Assembly (NCBI RefSeq): GCF_013459645.1
Contig: NZ_CP054861.1
Location: forward strand, 2,592,001 to 2,656,000
Reading direction: 5' to 3'
Length of the DNA: 64,000 bases
From: Martelella sp. NC20
GTDB taxonomy: Bacteria; Pseudomonadota; Alphaproteobacteria; Rhizobiales; Rhizobiaceae
Shown: piece after piece, positions 35,183-44,068 of the stretch
How positions within the stretch are numbered: the first letter of the stretch is position 1
Layout: every line of letters begins with the position of its first letter
Notes under the pieces: model-generated
Seen by the model: the letters and a program-made list of their open reading frames with translations, nothing else
Told to the model about the DNA's origin: nothing
Database searches by the model: none
Position numbers and translations under genes: made by a program

Positions 35183-36409
35183 TCAGCGGCTCGCTTCCAC
35201 AAGCGTTTCGGTCCCCGACGTCAGCACAAGCGCGCCATCCGGACCAAACCCGAAGCCCTCGCTCGCGCCCAGCGCCTCAAGGAAGGACCGTTCTTGTTTC
35301 ATCGCCGCGTCGCCGCAGGCCATCCGCGTCGTTGCCAGCGGTCCGATGGCGATGCCGCCCTCGCCGTTGACCGAGAACGCGCCGGTGAAGCGATTGCAGC
35401 CGGTGGCGCCGAAGATCTGTCCCTCGTCGCTGATCGCGAAGGAAGGGCGGTCGGCCGCATCGTCAAGCGCGCTGCCGTCGATCGCGTCCACGCTCCATTC
35501 GGGGCCGGTCAGGAGATCGAACGTATCGCCGCCGCAGCCCGTGAGCGTCCCGGTTGCCGTCTTCAGTTCGACGCTCTGCGGAAACAACCGTCCACTCATG
35601 TCATCCTGGCACATACCGGCCCGCACGCTGAAGGCGAGGGCGTACTGGTCGAAGCCGTAGCGATAGGCCCCGTCGACGACCTCCGGCTCCGGCAGGCGGA
35701 GGTCGAGGCGGTCTTCGCCGTAATTCATGTCGAGCGTGATGCGGTCACCGGCGATGACGGCGCGCCAGCCGGGTTCGTTGCCCTGCGCTGTCCATTGCTT
35801 GTCAGCCCCTGCCGGTACGCCGATGCACTCCGGCAACGCCTTGCCATCAAGTGTCACCAGCGCATTGTCGCCCTTGCTCCAGAACATGTTGTCGCCGTCG
35901 TCGGACTGGTATTTGGCGCCATCCGCGGAGATTGCCGGCGCGAGGCGGTAGATCCGGTCATCGGTTTCGATCACCGCTTCCTCACCCTGAAAGCCCGCTT
36001 CCAGACGGGTATCGCCACACCTATAGACGCTCTTGAAGGCTGCGGGCGTATCGGCCGTCAGCATGATCTCTCCGAGATCGATGTCATCGCTTCCGGCGGC
36101 AATCGCGGCGGGCGCGCTCACCCACCGGTTGGCCCCATCAATCCGGATCGCGGCGGAAAGGTTCGCCTCCACGCCGGCAGGGATGGCGAGTGTGAACGGC
36201 CACGGCACCTGCTGGCCGTTCGCCTCGGCGCTCTCCGTCGCCAGCAGGGCGTTCCGGAAACCTCTGGCTTCGACCACGAGTTCGGCATCGTCCGGCAGAG
36301 CCATGCGTTCGCGTATAAGGGCCTCGCCGGAAATCGAGCGCATGTCCTGCGCATGCGCGGTCGTTGCCGCAAGAAGGCTTGCCAGAAGGGTCAGAACGGA
36401 ACGGGACAT
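35183..36409 (-). CDS. Exported multidomain protein: YbaY-like, MliC-like and META/HslJ domains
   Basis: 408 residues with signal peptide MSRSVLTLLASLLAATTAHA. Domains in order: a YbaY-like beta domain (about 20-130), a lysozyme-inhibitor MliC-like domain with the Cys pair flanking YRCGDTRLEAGF...PEC (about 130-195), a COG3650-like segment NEPGWRAVIAGDRITLDMNY (about 200-290) and a C-terminal META/HslJ domain containing GATGCNRFTGAF and TRMACGDAAMKQE. Such proteins protect the periplasm; lysozyme inhibition is inference. Divergent from clcA, and the LuxR-box-like site between them has a TAAAAA hexamer 24 nt away on this side. Confidence 0.82.
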   Translation of the reverse strand: MSRSVLTLLASLLAATTAHAQDMRSISGEALIRERMALPDDAELVVEARGFRNALLATESAEANGQQVPWPFTLAIPAGVEANLSAAIRIDGANRWVSAPAAIAAGSDDIDLGEIMLTADTPAAFKSVYRCGDTRLEAGFQGEEAVIETDDRIYRLAPAISADGAKYQSDDGDNMFWSKGDNALVTLDGKALPECIGVPAGADKQWTAQGNEPGWRAVIAGDRITLDMNYGEDRLDLRLPEPEVVDGAYRYGFDQYALAFSVRAGMCQDDMSGRLFPQSVELKTATGTLTGCGGDTFDLLTGPEWSVDAIDGSALDDAADRPSFAISDEGQIFGATGCNRFTGAFSVNGEGGIAIGPLATTRMACGDAAMKQERSFLEALGASEGFGFGPDGALVLTSGTETLVEASR

Positions 36410-36576
36410 GGTCTTTCCTTTGTCGTCTTCACGGGTGGGATGGTATGCCGCGCCGGAGACGGCTCTGCGCTTCGTCACGGAGCAGGCCGGACCACCGGCG
36501 AGGGCCGCGCTTATCCTCGCACGAATAATGAGGGGACGCCGTCGCGGCTGCACGGCCTTGTCAATGTAACACATCA

Positions 36577-36652
36577 TTTTTAGGTCACCGCAACCGCCTG
36601 AACAACATGTCAGACCGGACAGTTGACCGTGTGCAACCGCCCTGACTATCAG
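36577..36652. promoter_or_regulatory. LuxR-box-like palindrome (36606-36623) between the META gene and clcA
   Basis: CATGTCAGACCGGACAGT (11 of 14 arm positions). Toward clcA: overlapping TTGACC (-35) and TATCAG (36647-36652), 24 nt downstream. Toward the META gene: TTGTTC-N17-TAAAAA, also 24 nt away (36582-36577). It may serve both divergent genes. The rest of the 36410-36740 intergenic region shows no gene. Confidence 0.68.
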
Positions 36653-36740
36653 CAGGTTCGGTTGGCTCCGCGCCGATCCGGTGATGGCGGCCCCGCCGCC
36701 CGCTCTTCTTTCAACCTCCCTTTCCGGACGATGAGGCGCC

Positions 36741-38084
36741 ATGGAAAATTCCGCAGAAGAACTCGAGCAGCCCGGCAGCCGGAACGCGCAGATCCGCTAC
36801 GTTATGCTTGCGGCGCTTGCGGGAATCCTGACCGGGTCCGTCGGGTCCGTGTTCCACCTTCTGATCGACTGGCTTCAGGCCTGGCCGCGCGTCCTCGCCG
36901 CACACGTCGACGGCATCGTGCTGGTGGCGGCCGCGGCGCTGATCACCATGTGCGCGACGCTTCTGTCGGTCTACTGCGTCCGCCGCTTCGCGCCCGAGGC
37001 CGGCGGCAGCGGCGTGCAGGAAATCGAAGGCGCCATGCTTGGGCTGCGCCCCGTCCGGTGGCAAAGGGTGCTGCCCGTCAAGTTCCTGACCGGCATCGTC
37101 TCGATCGCGTCGGGGCTGGTGCTTGGCCGCGAAGGCCCGACGATCCATATCGGCGCCTCGTTTTCGGCGGCGATCACCGATTTCTTCAAGGTCAGCGAAA
37201 CCGAGCGGCGCGGCATGCTGGGGGCTGGCGCCGCCGCCGGTCTCGCCTGCGCCTTCAACGCGCCGCTGGCCGCCATCCTGTTCATCGTCGAGGAGACCCA
37301 CCGGCAGTTTCCCTACACCTTCCGGACCTATATGGGCGTGATCATCGCCGCGGTGCTGGCGACGGTCATGACCCAGATCATCGGCGGCACGGCGCCGGAT
37401 TTCTCGATGGCGGTGGCAAGCCCGGAACTCTACCTGCTTCCCGCCTTTGTCGTCCTCGGCGTGCTGCTCGGCTTTCTGGGCGTCAGCCTTAACGCCGCGC
37501 TGATGTGGACGGGATCGTTCGCCGCCCGCGTCAATCGGCGCGTGCCCTATCTCTATCCGGCGGTGGTCGGCCTTGTCGTTGGCGGATTGTTCGTGGTGAT
37601 GCCGCTTTCGGTGACCGGGGGCGAGCATGTCGTGACCGCGCTTGCAGCCCACAGCGCCAGCCTTCAGGTTCTGCTGGCGCTCGCCGTGATCCGCTACGTC
37701 ACGATGGCGGCGAGCTATTCGGCGGGCACGCCGGGCGGCATCTTCGCGCCGATCCTGGCGCTTTCGATGTGCGTCGGCCTTGCCTTTGGCGGCATCGTCG
37801 AACTGGTGGCACCGCATGGCGTGCCGCTCGCCTTCGGCATGGCGGCCATGGGCGGACTGTTTTCAGCATCGGTGCGCGCGCCGATCGTCGGCGTGGTGCT
37901 GTCGCTGGAACTGACCGGGGCCTACACCATGGTGATGCCGCTGATCGTCACCTGCATGACGGCCAACATGGTCGCCGAGTGGATAGGCGGACGTCCGATC
38001 TACGACCAGTTGCTGGAGCGTACGTTGAAACAGGCGGGCATCAAACCGGACGCAAGGGGCGAGGACAAGATCGGCTTGGCGTGA
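36741..38084 (+). CDS. clcA: ClC-family Cl-/H+ exchanger
   Basis: 447 residues. Chloride-path motifs are GSGVQEIEGAM (the Ser of GSGIP), GREGPTIHIG with gating glutamate E131 and GGIFAP, and the pore Tyr is Y421 in GRPIYDQLL. The internal proton glutamate of exchangers is present as E185 in IVEETHRQF, so a coupled antiporter rather than a channel is predicted. In E. coli such exchangers carry away the charge created by decarboxylase-dependent acid resistance, so a partnership with GadB is plausible. Convergent with the second AspT. Confidence 0.92.
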   Translation: MENSAEELEQPGSRNAQIRYVMLAALAGILTGSVGSVFHLLIDWLQAWPRVLAAHVDGIVLVAAAALITMCATLLSVYCVRRFAPEAGGSGVQEIEGAMLGLRPVRWQRVLPVKFLTGIVSIASGLVLGREGPTIHIGASFSAAITDFFKVSETERRGMLGAGAAAGLACAFNAPLAAILFIVEETHRQFPYTFRTYMGVIIAAVLATVMTQIIGGTAPDFSMAVASPELYLLPAFVVLGVLLGFLGVSLNAALMWTGSFAARVNRRVPYLYPAVVGLVVGGLFVVMPLSVTGGEHVVTALAAHSASLQVLLALAVIRYVTMAASYSAGTPGGIFAPILALSMCVGLAFGGIVELVAPHGVPLAFGMAAMGGLFSASVRAPIVGVVLSLELTGAYTMVMPLIVTCMTANMVAEWIGGRPIYDQLLERTLKQAGIKPDARGEDKIGLA

Positions 38085-38095
38085 GCCGTCCCGGC

Positions 38096-39784
38096 TCACA
38101 TCATCATCACGATCACCAGGCCGAACAGGATCAGCAGCGTGGTCGAGACCGCATATCCGACCGAAAAGCCGATCGCCGGGATCTGGCTTTCGGCCTTTTC
38201 CGTCAGCATCGCCAGCGCCGGAGAGGACTTCCTGGCCCCCGCGCAGCATCCAAACAGGATGGCGTCATCGAAGCGGAAGACGTATTTGCCGAGATACATG
38301 GCCAGCAGCGACGGGACAACGGAGGCGATCAGGCTCCAGAGCAGGAAGATGAAGCCCAGTTCCTTCAGGCCGCCGACAAGCGCTGGGGCGGCGGCAAGGC
38401 CAAGTGCGGCGATGAACAGGTTGAGGCCGATCGAATTCATGAACCACAGAGTGGCGCCGGGAACGCGGCCGAAGACGGGATGCACCGAGCGCAGCCAGCC
38501 GAAGAACAGGCCGATCAGCAGAATGCCGCCGGCCGTCGACAGCGTCAGCGGCACGTCTCCTACCCTGAAGCTCAGCGCCCCGATCACGGCGCCGGCGACG
38601 ATGGCGGCGCTGATGAAGGCGATGTCGGCCCGCTCGGTCTCCCGGTCGAGATAGCCGAATTTTCTTGCGAAATCGGCAATGTCGGTGGGACGGCCGATGA
38701 TCCGGATGACGTCGCCGCGATAGAGCACGGTATCGTCGAGCACAGGGATCGATACCGACAGGGCGCCGCGATGGATCGCGGTGATGAACACGCCCCGCGT
38801 CTCGGGAAGGTCCGCGAGCGCCTGCAGCGGCTTTTGGGAGAACTGGCGCGCGGTGATCAGCACGTCGGTGCCTTCGACCTCGACGCCGAGCAGTTCGGCG
38901 TCATCGACTTCCTCGAGCACCTTGCTGACCTCGCTCAAAAGCACGTGTCGCGACCCGGCAAGGGCGATGATGTCGCCGGCCGCGATCTCGACCGAGGCGG
39001 TCGCCTCCATGATCTGGCCGTTCCGCCGCAGCCGCGCCAGGAACAGCCTGTGATTGTCGAAGAAATGCTCGGCGCTGGCGACGCTGAGGCCGACCAGCGG
39101 CGAGGCCGGATCGACGCGGTAGGCCCGCGCGACATATTGGTGCCAGGCGGTGCCGCGCCGCGTTCTCCCGCCATCGCCTCCCATCCCGGCGGCATAGGCG
39201 CGGCAGGCAGCGGCGAGGTCGACCTTCAACAGCCGCGGCCCGATGATTGCCAGCATCAGGACCGAAGTGAGGGTGCCGATGATGAAGCTGATCGAAAACG
39301 CCGCAGGCATGATGTCGAGCGCGTGGGCCTTGGCCGCGGCCGTCATGGTCGATTTCGCGATGGCGGTTTCCGAAAGCGGCAGGGATGGCGAGGTTGTCGC
39401 GGAGCCGGCGAAGAAACCCGCCGCCGCCCCGACGTCGAGGCCGGCAAGCCGGGCGACGGCATAGACGCTGAGCAGGCTGATGACGCAGATGACGACCGCA
39501 AATCCCGCCTGTTTGAGGCCGCCTTCGAACAGGGCGCGCACGAATTGCGGGCCCGCGCTGTAGCCGACGGCGAACAGATAGAGCGCGAAAAACACGAATT
39601 TCATCTTCGGCGAGATTTCGATGCCGATCTGGCCGATGGCGAGCGCCGCAAGCAGCGTCGCCGTCACTTCGCCCAGCGATATGCCTTTGACCTGAATCCG
39701 TCCGACGGTGAAACCGACAACGAGGCAGAGAAAGAGCGGTATTTCCACGTTTTCCCGCAACGTGGTGACGAGCCATTCGGTCAT
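38096..39784 (-). CDS. AspT-type aspartate:alanine exchanger family transporter, copy 2
   Basis: 562 residues, the same length and layout as copy 1 (4185-5873): TM5, two RCK/TrkA-C-like domains, TM5. The two copies share long near-identical stretches, e.g. FGYLDRETxRADIAFI and KAESQIP, so they look like a duplication. The differences lie mainly in the first helices and in the soluble domains. Has its own predicted promoter with a LuxR-box-like site upstream (39892-39909), unlike copy 1, which is distal in an operon. Substrate not proven. Confidence 0.86.
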   Translation of the reverse strand: MTEWLVTTLRENVEIPLFLCLVVGFTVGRIQVKGISLGEVTATLLAALAIGQIGIEISPKMKFVFFALYLFAVGYSAGPQFVRALFEGGLKQAGFAVVICVISLLSVYAVARLAGLDVGAAAGFFAGSATTSPSLPLSETAIAKSTMTAAAKAHALDIMPAAFSISFIIGTLTSVLMLAIIGPRLLKVDLAAACRAYAAGMGGDGGRTRRGTAWHQYVARAYRVDPASPLVGLSVASAEHFFDNHRLFLARLRRNGQIMEATASVEIAAGDIIALAGSRHVLLSEVSKVLEEVDDAELLGVEVEGTDVLITARQFSQKPLQALADLPETRGVFITAIHRGALSVSIPVLDDTVLYRGDVIRIIGRPTDIADFARKFGYLDRETERADIAFISAAIVAGAVIGALSFRVGDVPLTLSTAGGILLIGLFFGWLRSVHPVFGRVPGATLWFMNSIGLNLFIAALGLAAAPALVGGLKELGFIFLLWSLIASVVPSLLAMYLGKYVFRFDDAILFGCCAGARKSSPALAMLTEKAESQIPAIGFSVGYAVSTTLLILFGLVIVMMM

Positions 39785-39863
39785 TCAGGACATTCTTTCA
39801 TCATGCTTTGCAGTTTTCCTCGAGCCGATGCGCAAATCCGCGCCGCCGGCCGATCAGCGGCCG

Positions 39864-39909
39864 AGAATAGGAGCAAAGGCCACTCCGGAAAACTGTAAGG
39901 CCTGACAAC
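39864..39909 (-). promoter_or_regulatory. LuxR-box-like palindrome (39892-39909) and predicted aspT-2 promoter
   Basis: Toward the gene: GTTGTCAGGCCTTACAGT (11 of 14 arm positions), with TATTCT (39869-39864) 23 nt downstream and a TTTTCC -35-like hexamer between (spacing 17). The gene starts 108 bp downstream of the box. Confidence 0.6.
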
Positions 39910-40102
39910 CGGAACGGATGTTCTGCGGCGCCCTGGTCATCTGATCCGCAGGAGTGCAGGTTTTCGGGCGCTGCTTTCGTGATGTGCTTCACGTCAATCC
40001 AGGGTTGATCGCTCGCTTTTCCTTGCCTTTTCCAAAGATGCGGAAAAAAATTCGCCTTCTCTTGTCGGCGATCATGCGTCACAATGTTTGATGTTGAGGA
40101 TG

Positions 40103-40179
40103 TCGGCCTGTCGTGCGCGACAAGGCCGATCGTCTTCCGGAGATAGTCCGGAAGACTGGAGCCGCCTCCGTTTCCGGAG
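40103..40179 (+). other. Three tandem hairpins in the leader of the GMC operon
   Basis: Stems: TCGGCC TGTCG / CGACA A GGCCGA (40103-40129), perfect GTCTTCCGGA / TCCGGAAGAC (40132-40156), and CTCCG / CGGAG (40166-40179). They lie 65-140 bp before the first gene of the operon and are followed by no T-run, so a terminator is unlikely. RNA regulation or an upstream terminator remnant are possible. The remainder of 39910-40243 shows no gene. Confidence 0.55.
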
Positions 40180-40243
40180 AGAAATCCGGACCATTCGCAG
40201 GCGGGGAGAGCAGACCGGCCTTGGCCGGCGAAAGGAAATGATC

Positions 40244-40951
40244 ATGCGTGACATGCCAGGACGTCCGTCTCGGCGCGGTTTCCTCAAGGGAACTGCTGCC
40301 GGGGTGGCGATTGCTTCGCTTGCCGGCTCAGCCAATGCGCAAGCGCCCGAAAAGGAAACCCCGCCGCCGCTGGATCAGGTCAAGCGGGTCTATCTCAATG
40401 ACGCGGAATGGGCTTTTGTGATGGCCGCCTGCGCCCGCCTCATTCCCTCCGGCGGCGACGGGCCCGGCGCGATCGACTGTCGGGTGCCGGTCTTCATCGA
40501 CCGGCAGCTCGCAGGCGATTTCGGCAAGGCTTCGACCTGGTACATGCAGGGACCGTTCGACCCTTCGGCGCCGCCCACGCTCGGCTTCCAGAGCCCGCTC
40601 ACGCCGGCGGAGATCTACCGCCAGGCGATCCCGGTCTTTCAGGACTGGTGCAACGAGACCCATGGCGACAATTTCGAAAACCTTGAGGCCGCCAAGCAGG
40701 ATGCCGCGCTGACCGCGCTGCAGAAGGGGGAGGTGCCGCTTGCCCCGGAGCTGCGCGATTTCTTCCAGTTTCTTCTCGCCAACACCAAGGAGGGCTATTT
40801 CGCCGATCCGAGCCATGGCGGCAATCACGACATGCAGGCCTGGGTCTATATCGGTTTCCCGGGCGCGCGCGGCGCCTTCACCTCCTGGCCGGGTCGCGAG
40901 AATGCGAAATACCCTCTGGGGCCTGTCGCGATCAACGGGGACAGGGCGTAA
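40244..40951 (+). CDS. Gluconate 2-dehydrogenase subunit 3 family protein (Tat-exported)
   Basis: 235 residues. Start taken at the second of two close ATGs, because AAAGGAA then sits 6 bp upstream. The twin-arginine signal is SRRGFLKGTAAGVAIASLAG; the mature part has the subunit-3 core LIPSGGDGPGAIDCRVPVFIDRQL and the C-terminal GGNHDMQAWVYIGFPG. This subunit accompanies the flavoprotein during Tat export. It is followed by the GMC gene after 3 bp. Confidence 0.87.
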   Translation: MRDMPGRPSRRGFLKGTAAGVAIASLAGSANAQAPEKETPPPLDQVKRVYLNDAEWAFVMAACARLIPSGGDGPGAIDCRVPVFIDRQLAGDFGKASTWYMQGPFDPSAPPTLGFQSPLTPAEIYRQAIPVFQDWCNETHGDNFENLEAAKQDAALTALQKGEVPLAPELRDFFQFLLANTKEGYFADPSHGGNHDMQAWVYIGFPGARGAFTSWPGRENAKYPLGPVAINGDRA

Positions 40952-40954
40952 ACC

Positions 40955-42727
40955 ATGGCAACGAGAACAGATCCCAAAAAAGACGTGGTCATCATCGGGC
41001 TCGGCTGGACCGGGGCGATCATGGGCATGGAACTGGCCGGAGAAGGGCTCGATATCCTCGCGCTCGAGCGCGGCGAGGACCGCAGCACGGTTCCCGACTT
41101 CCAGTATCCCGATATTTTCGATGAACTGAAATACGGCGTCCGTTACGGGCTGATGCAGAAGCCGGTCAACTCCACGCTGACCGTGCGCCACAATACCCAG
41201 GAGACAGCGCTTCCCTATCGCCATCTCGGCTCGTTTCTGCCGGGCGACGGCGTCGGTGGCGCCGGCGTCCACTGGAACGGCCAGACCTGGCGTCCGCAGG
41301 CGGTCGAATACCGGTTGCGCTCCTATGTCGAGGAAACCTTCGGCGCCGATATCATTCCCGACGACATGCAGCTTCAGGATTGGGGCGTTACGGCTGAGGA
41401 AATGGAGCCGTTCCTGACCAAGTTCGAGAGCGTCGCGGGCATTGCCGGCAAGGCGGGCAATATCAACGGCGAAATCCAGGAGGGCGGCAATCCGTTCGAG
41501 GCGCCGCGCTCGGCCGACTATCCGATGCCGCCGCTGAAGAACACCTGGGATTCGGAACTGTTCGCCGATGCCGCCCGCAAGATGGGCTATCATCCGTTCC
41601 CGCGTCCCGCGGCCAATGCCTCGATCCAGTATGTCAACGACTACGGCATGCAGCTCGGGCCTTGCAATTACTGCGGCTTCTGCGAGCGGTTCGGCTGCAA
41701 CAACTACTCGAAGTCATCGCCGCAGGTCTGCGTTCTCGATGCGCTGAAACGCAAGCCGAACTTCAGCTACAAGACCAAATGCGAAGTGCTGAAGATCGAA
41801 AAGGCCGCCGACGGCAAGACCGCCACGGGCGTGACCTATTTCGACGACAATACCGGCGAGGAAGTGTTCCAGCCGGCCGATCTCGTGCTGGTGTGCGCCT
41901 ATTCGCTGCACAATGTCCATCTTCTGCTGCTTTCCGAAATCGGTCAGCCCTACAATCCGGATACCGGCGAAGGCGTGGTCGGGCGGAACTATTCCTACCA
42001 GATGACCGGCGGAACCAGTCTCTGGTTCAAGGACAAGGTGTTCAATCCGTTCGTCGGCACCGGCTCCGGCGGGATGACAATCGACGATTTCTCGATGTCG
42101 CAGATCGATTTCGGCAGCGAGGGCTTCATCGGCGGCAGCTATATCACCTGCGGCCATACCGGCGGCCGCCCGATCCAGCAGATGTCGCTGCCGCCCGGCA
42201 CGCCGTCCTGGGGCGCTGGCTGGAAGGAAGCCGTCGGCGAATGGTATGGTCACAATCTCTCGATCGGCTCGCATGGCTCGAACATGGCCTATCGCGACAC
42301 CTGTCTCGATCTCGATCCGACCTACAAGGACCGCCACGGCCGTCCGCTGATGCGCATGACCTTCAACTGGAAGGACAACGACATCAGGATGACCCAGTTC
42401 ATGAAGGAGAAGATCGAGGAAATCGCAAAGAGCATGAACCCGGATTCGATGGCCTCCGGCTACAAGGGCGACGGCGCGCAATACGATGTGCGCCCCTACC
42501 AGTCGACCCACAATGTCGGCGGCGCGATCATGGGCATTGACCCGAAGACCTCGGCGATCAACCGCCATCTGCAGAGCTGGGACTGTCACAATGTCTGGGT
42601 CATGGGCGCCTCCGCCTTCCCGCAGAACCTGCAGTATAACCCCACGGGCGCGGTCGGCGGTCTGGCCTACTGGGCGCTGGATGCGTTGCGCAAGGATTAC
42701 CTGCCCAACCCAAGACCGTTGATGTGA
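40955..42727 (+). CDS. GMC-family FAD dehydrogenase, large subunit (gluconate/aldose dehydrogenase type)
   Basis: 590 residues. Rossmann FAD motif IIGLGWTGAIMGMELAGEG at residues about 12-30. An iron-sulfur-type cluster C237-x2-C240-x2-C243-x4-C248 (CNYCGFCERFGC) matches the 3Fe-4S site described for membrane-bound fructose/sugar dehydrogenases of this family. Catalytic His likely lies in STHNVGGAIMG. Periplasmic oxidation of gluconate or another sugar acid feeding electrons to the cytochrome subunit; the precise sugar is not determined. No own signal peptide, consistent with hitch-hiking on the Tat subunit 3. Confidence 0.9.
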   Translation: MATRTDPKKDVVIIGLGWTGAIMGMELAGEGLDILALERGEDRSTVPDFQYPDIFDELKYGVRYGLMQKPVNSTLTVRHNTQETALPYRHLGSFLPGDGVGGAGVHWNGQTWRPQAVEYRLRSYVEETFGADIIPDDMQLQDWGVTAEEMEPFLTKFESVAGIAGKAGNINGEIQEGGNPFEAPRSADYPMPPLKNTWDSELFADAARKMGYHPFPRPAANASIQYVNDYGMQLGPCNYCGFCERFGCNNYSKSSPQVCVLDALKRKPNFSYKTKCEVLKIEKAADGKTATGVTYFDDNTGEEVFQPADLVLVCAYSLHNVHLLLLSEIGQPYNPDTGEGVVGRNYSYQMTGGTSLWFKDKVFNPFVGTGSGGMTIDDFSMSQIDFGSEGFIGGSYITCGHTGGRPIQQMSLPPGTPSWGAGWKEAVGEWYGHNLSIGSHGSNMAYRDTCLDLDPTYKDRHGRPLMRMTFNWKDNDIRMTQFMKEKIEEIAKSMNPDSMASGYKGDGAQYDVRPYQSTHNVGGAIMGIDPKTSAINRHLQSWDCHNVWVMGASAFPQNLQYNPTGAVGGLAYWALDALRKDYLPNPRPLM

Positions 42728-42739
42728 GGAGTCCGGACC

Positions 42740-44068
42740 ATGAAAACCTTTCTTCGCATCATTCTCGCGCTCATCGTCATCGGGCTTGTCGCGCTGGCGG
42801 CGATCATATTCGTGCCGCCATTCGTCACCGGGCCGGATGACAAGCTCGCGGCCGACTGGAAGCCGGCTCCGGGCGAAGGCCAGTACGTCGCGCAGATGGC
42901 CGACTGTCAGGCCTGTCACACCGCCGAGGGCGGCGAGCCGTTCGCCGGCGGGCGGGCGATCGAAAGCCCGATGGGCACGATCTGGTCGAGCAACATCACC
43001 CCTGACGCAAACACCGGCATCGGCGGCTGGACATATGACCAGTTCCACGCCGCGCTGGTCGACGGCATCGCGCCCGGCGGCCGGCATCTCTATCCGGCGA
43101 TGCCCTACGAGAACTACCGCCACCTGAAGGAGGAGGATATCCGGGCGATCTGGGCCTACATCCACAATGACGTCGCGGCGGTCGACAATCCGGTCAGGGA
43201 AACCGAACTCGCCTTTCCGTTCAACCAGCGCTGGGGCATCCGGGTCTGGAACTGGCTGGCGCTCGGCAAGCCGGGCTTCCATCCGGATGAGATCGCGGGC
43301 GAAAGCGACGCGCTTGCCCGCGGTGCCTATCTGGTACAGGCGCTAGGCCATTGCGCGGCCTGCCACAGCCCGCGCAACCTGATCATGGCCGAGGACGGGA
43401 CCGATGCCGGCAATCCCGCCTTCCTGACGGGCGGTGAAATCGGCGGCTGGACGGCGCCCGATCTCCGCACGGCCCAGTCCGCTCTCCAGACCTGGACCGA
43501 TCAGGACCTGAAGGATTATCTGACCACCGGCCGCAACGCCCACTCCGCAGTCGTTGGGGAGATGCAGCTTGTGGTCGGCGAATCCCTTCAATACATGAAG
43601 GACGAGGACGCCGATGCGATGGTCGCCTATCTGCGGGCGATCTCGGACGTCAGGCCCGACCCGCGGCCGGTGCCGGACCAGCGGACCACCGACCGCCTCG
43701 ATGCCGCCGACGATCCGACGACGGCCAGGCTCAAGGCGGCGGCAGACCTCACAGATGGAGAACTGCTCTATCTCAACAACTGCAACGCCTGCCACATGCC
43801 GGACGGAAGGGGCGCCCCCGGCGTGTTCCCGGCCCTTTCCGGAAACTCGCTGGTCACGGCGGACACGACCAGGGGCATGACCGAGGTCATTCTCCACGGC
43901 GCGGCGATGCCGTCGACGGCCAAGCGCCCGGAACGGCTGCAGATGCCGGCCTTCGCCGACCGCTTGTCGGATGCCGACATCGCCACGCTGGAAACATTCC
44001 TGCGCGGCGCCTGGGGCAATTCCGCGCCGGCCGTGACCGAGGATGATGTCAAGGCCGTGCGGCAGTAA
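42740..44068 (+). CDS. Triheme cytochrome c subunit of the membrane dehydrogenase
   Basis: 442 residues. An uncleaved-looking N-terminal membrane helix (residues 5-30) is followed by three CxxCH heme sites: CQACH (56-60), CAACH (205-209) and CNACH (348-352). This is the membrane-anchored electron acceptor of the three-subunit gluconate/alcohol dehydrogenase family; it passes electrons to ubiquinone or an oxidase. Twelve bases after the GMC gene. Complete and in the usual subunit order 3-large-cytochrome. Confidence 0.9.
   Translation: MKTFLRIILALIVIGLVALAAIIFVPPFVTGPDDKLAADWKPAPGEGQYVAQMADCQACHTAEGGEPFAGGRAIESPMGTIWSSNITPDANTGIGGWTYDQFHAALVDGIAPGGRHLYPAMPYENYRHLKEEDIRAIWAYIHNDVAAVDNPVRETELAFPFNQRWGIRVWNWLALGKPGFHPDEIAGESDALARGAYLVQALGHCAACHSPRNLIMAEDGTDAGNPAFLTGGEIGGWTAPDLRTAQSALQTWTDQDLKDYLTTGRNAHSAVVGEMQLVVGESLQYMKDEDADAMVAYLRAISDVRPDPRPVPDQRTTDRLDAADDPTTARLKAAADLTDGELLYLNNCNACHMPDGRGAPGVFPALSGNSLVTADTTRGMTEVILHGAAMPSTAKRPERLQMPAFADRLSDADIATLETFLRGAWGNSAPAVTEDDVKAVRQ

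Noticed and set aside
40109..40122. TGTCG-TGCG-CGACA as a seventh LuxR-type box upstream of the GMC operon
   Set aside because: Arms match the consensus poorly and it is embedded in a longer hairpin (TCGGCC...GGCCGA); more likely RNA structure.
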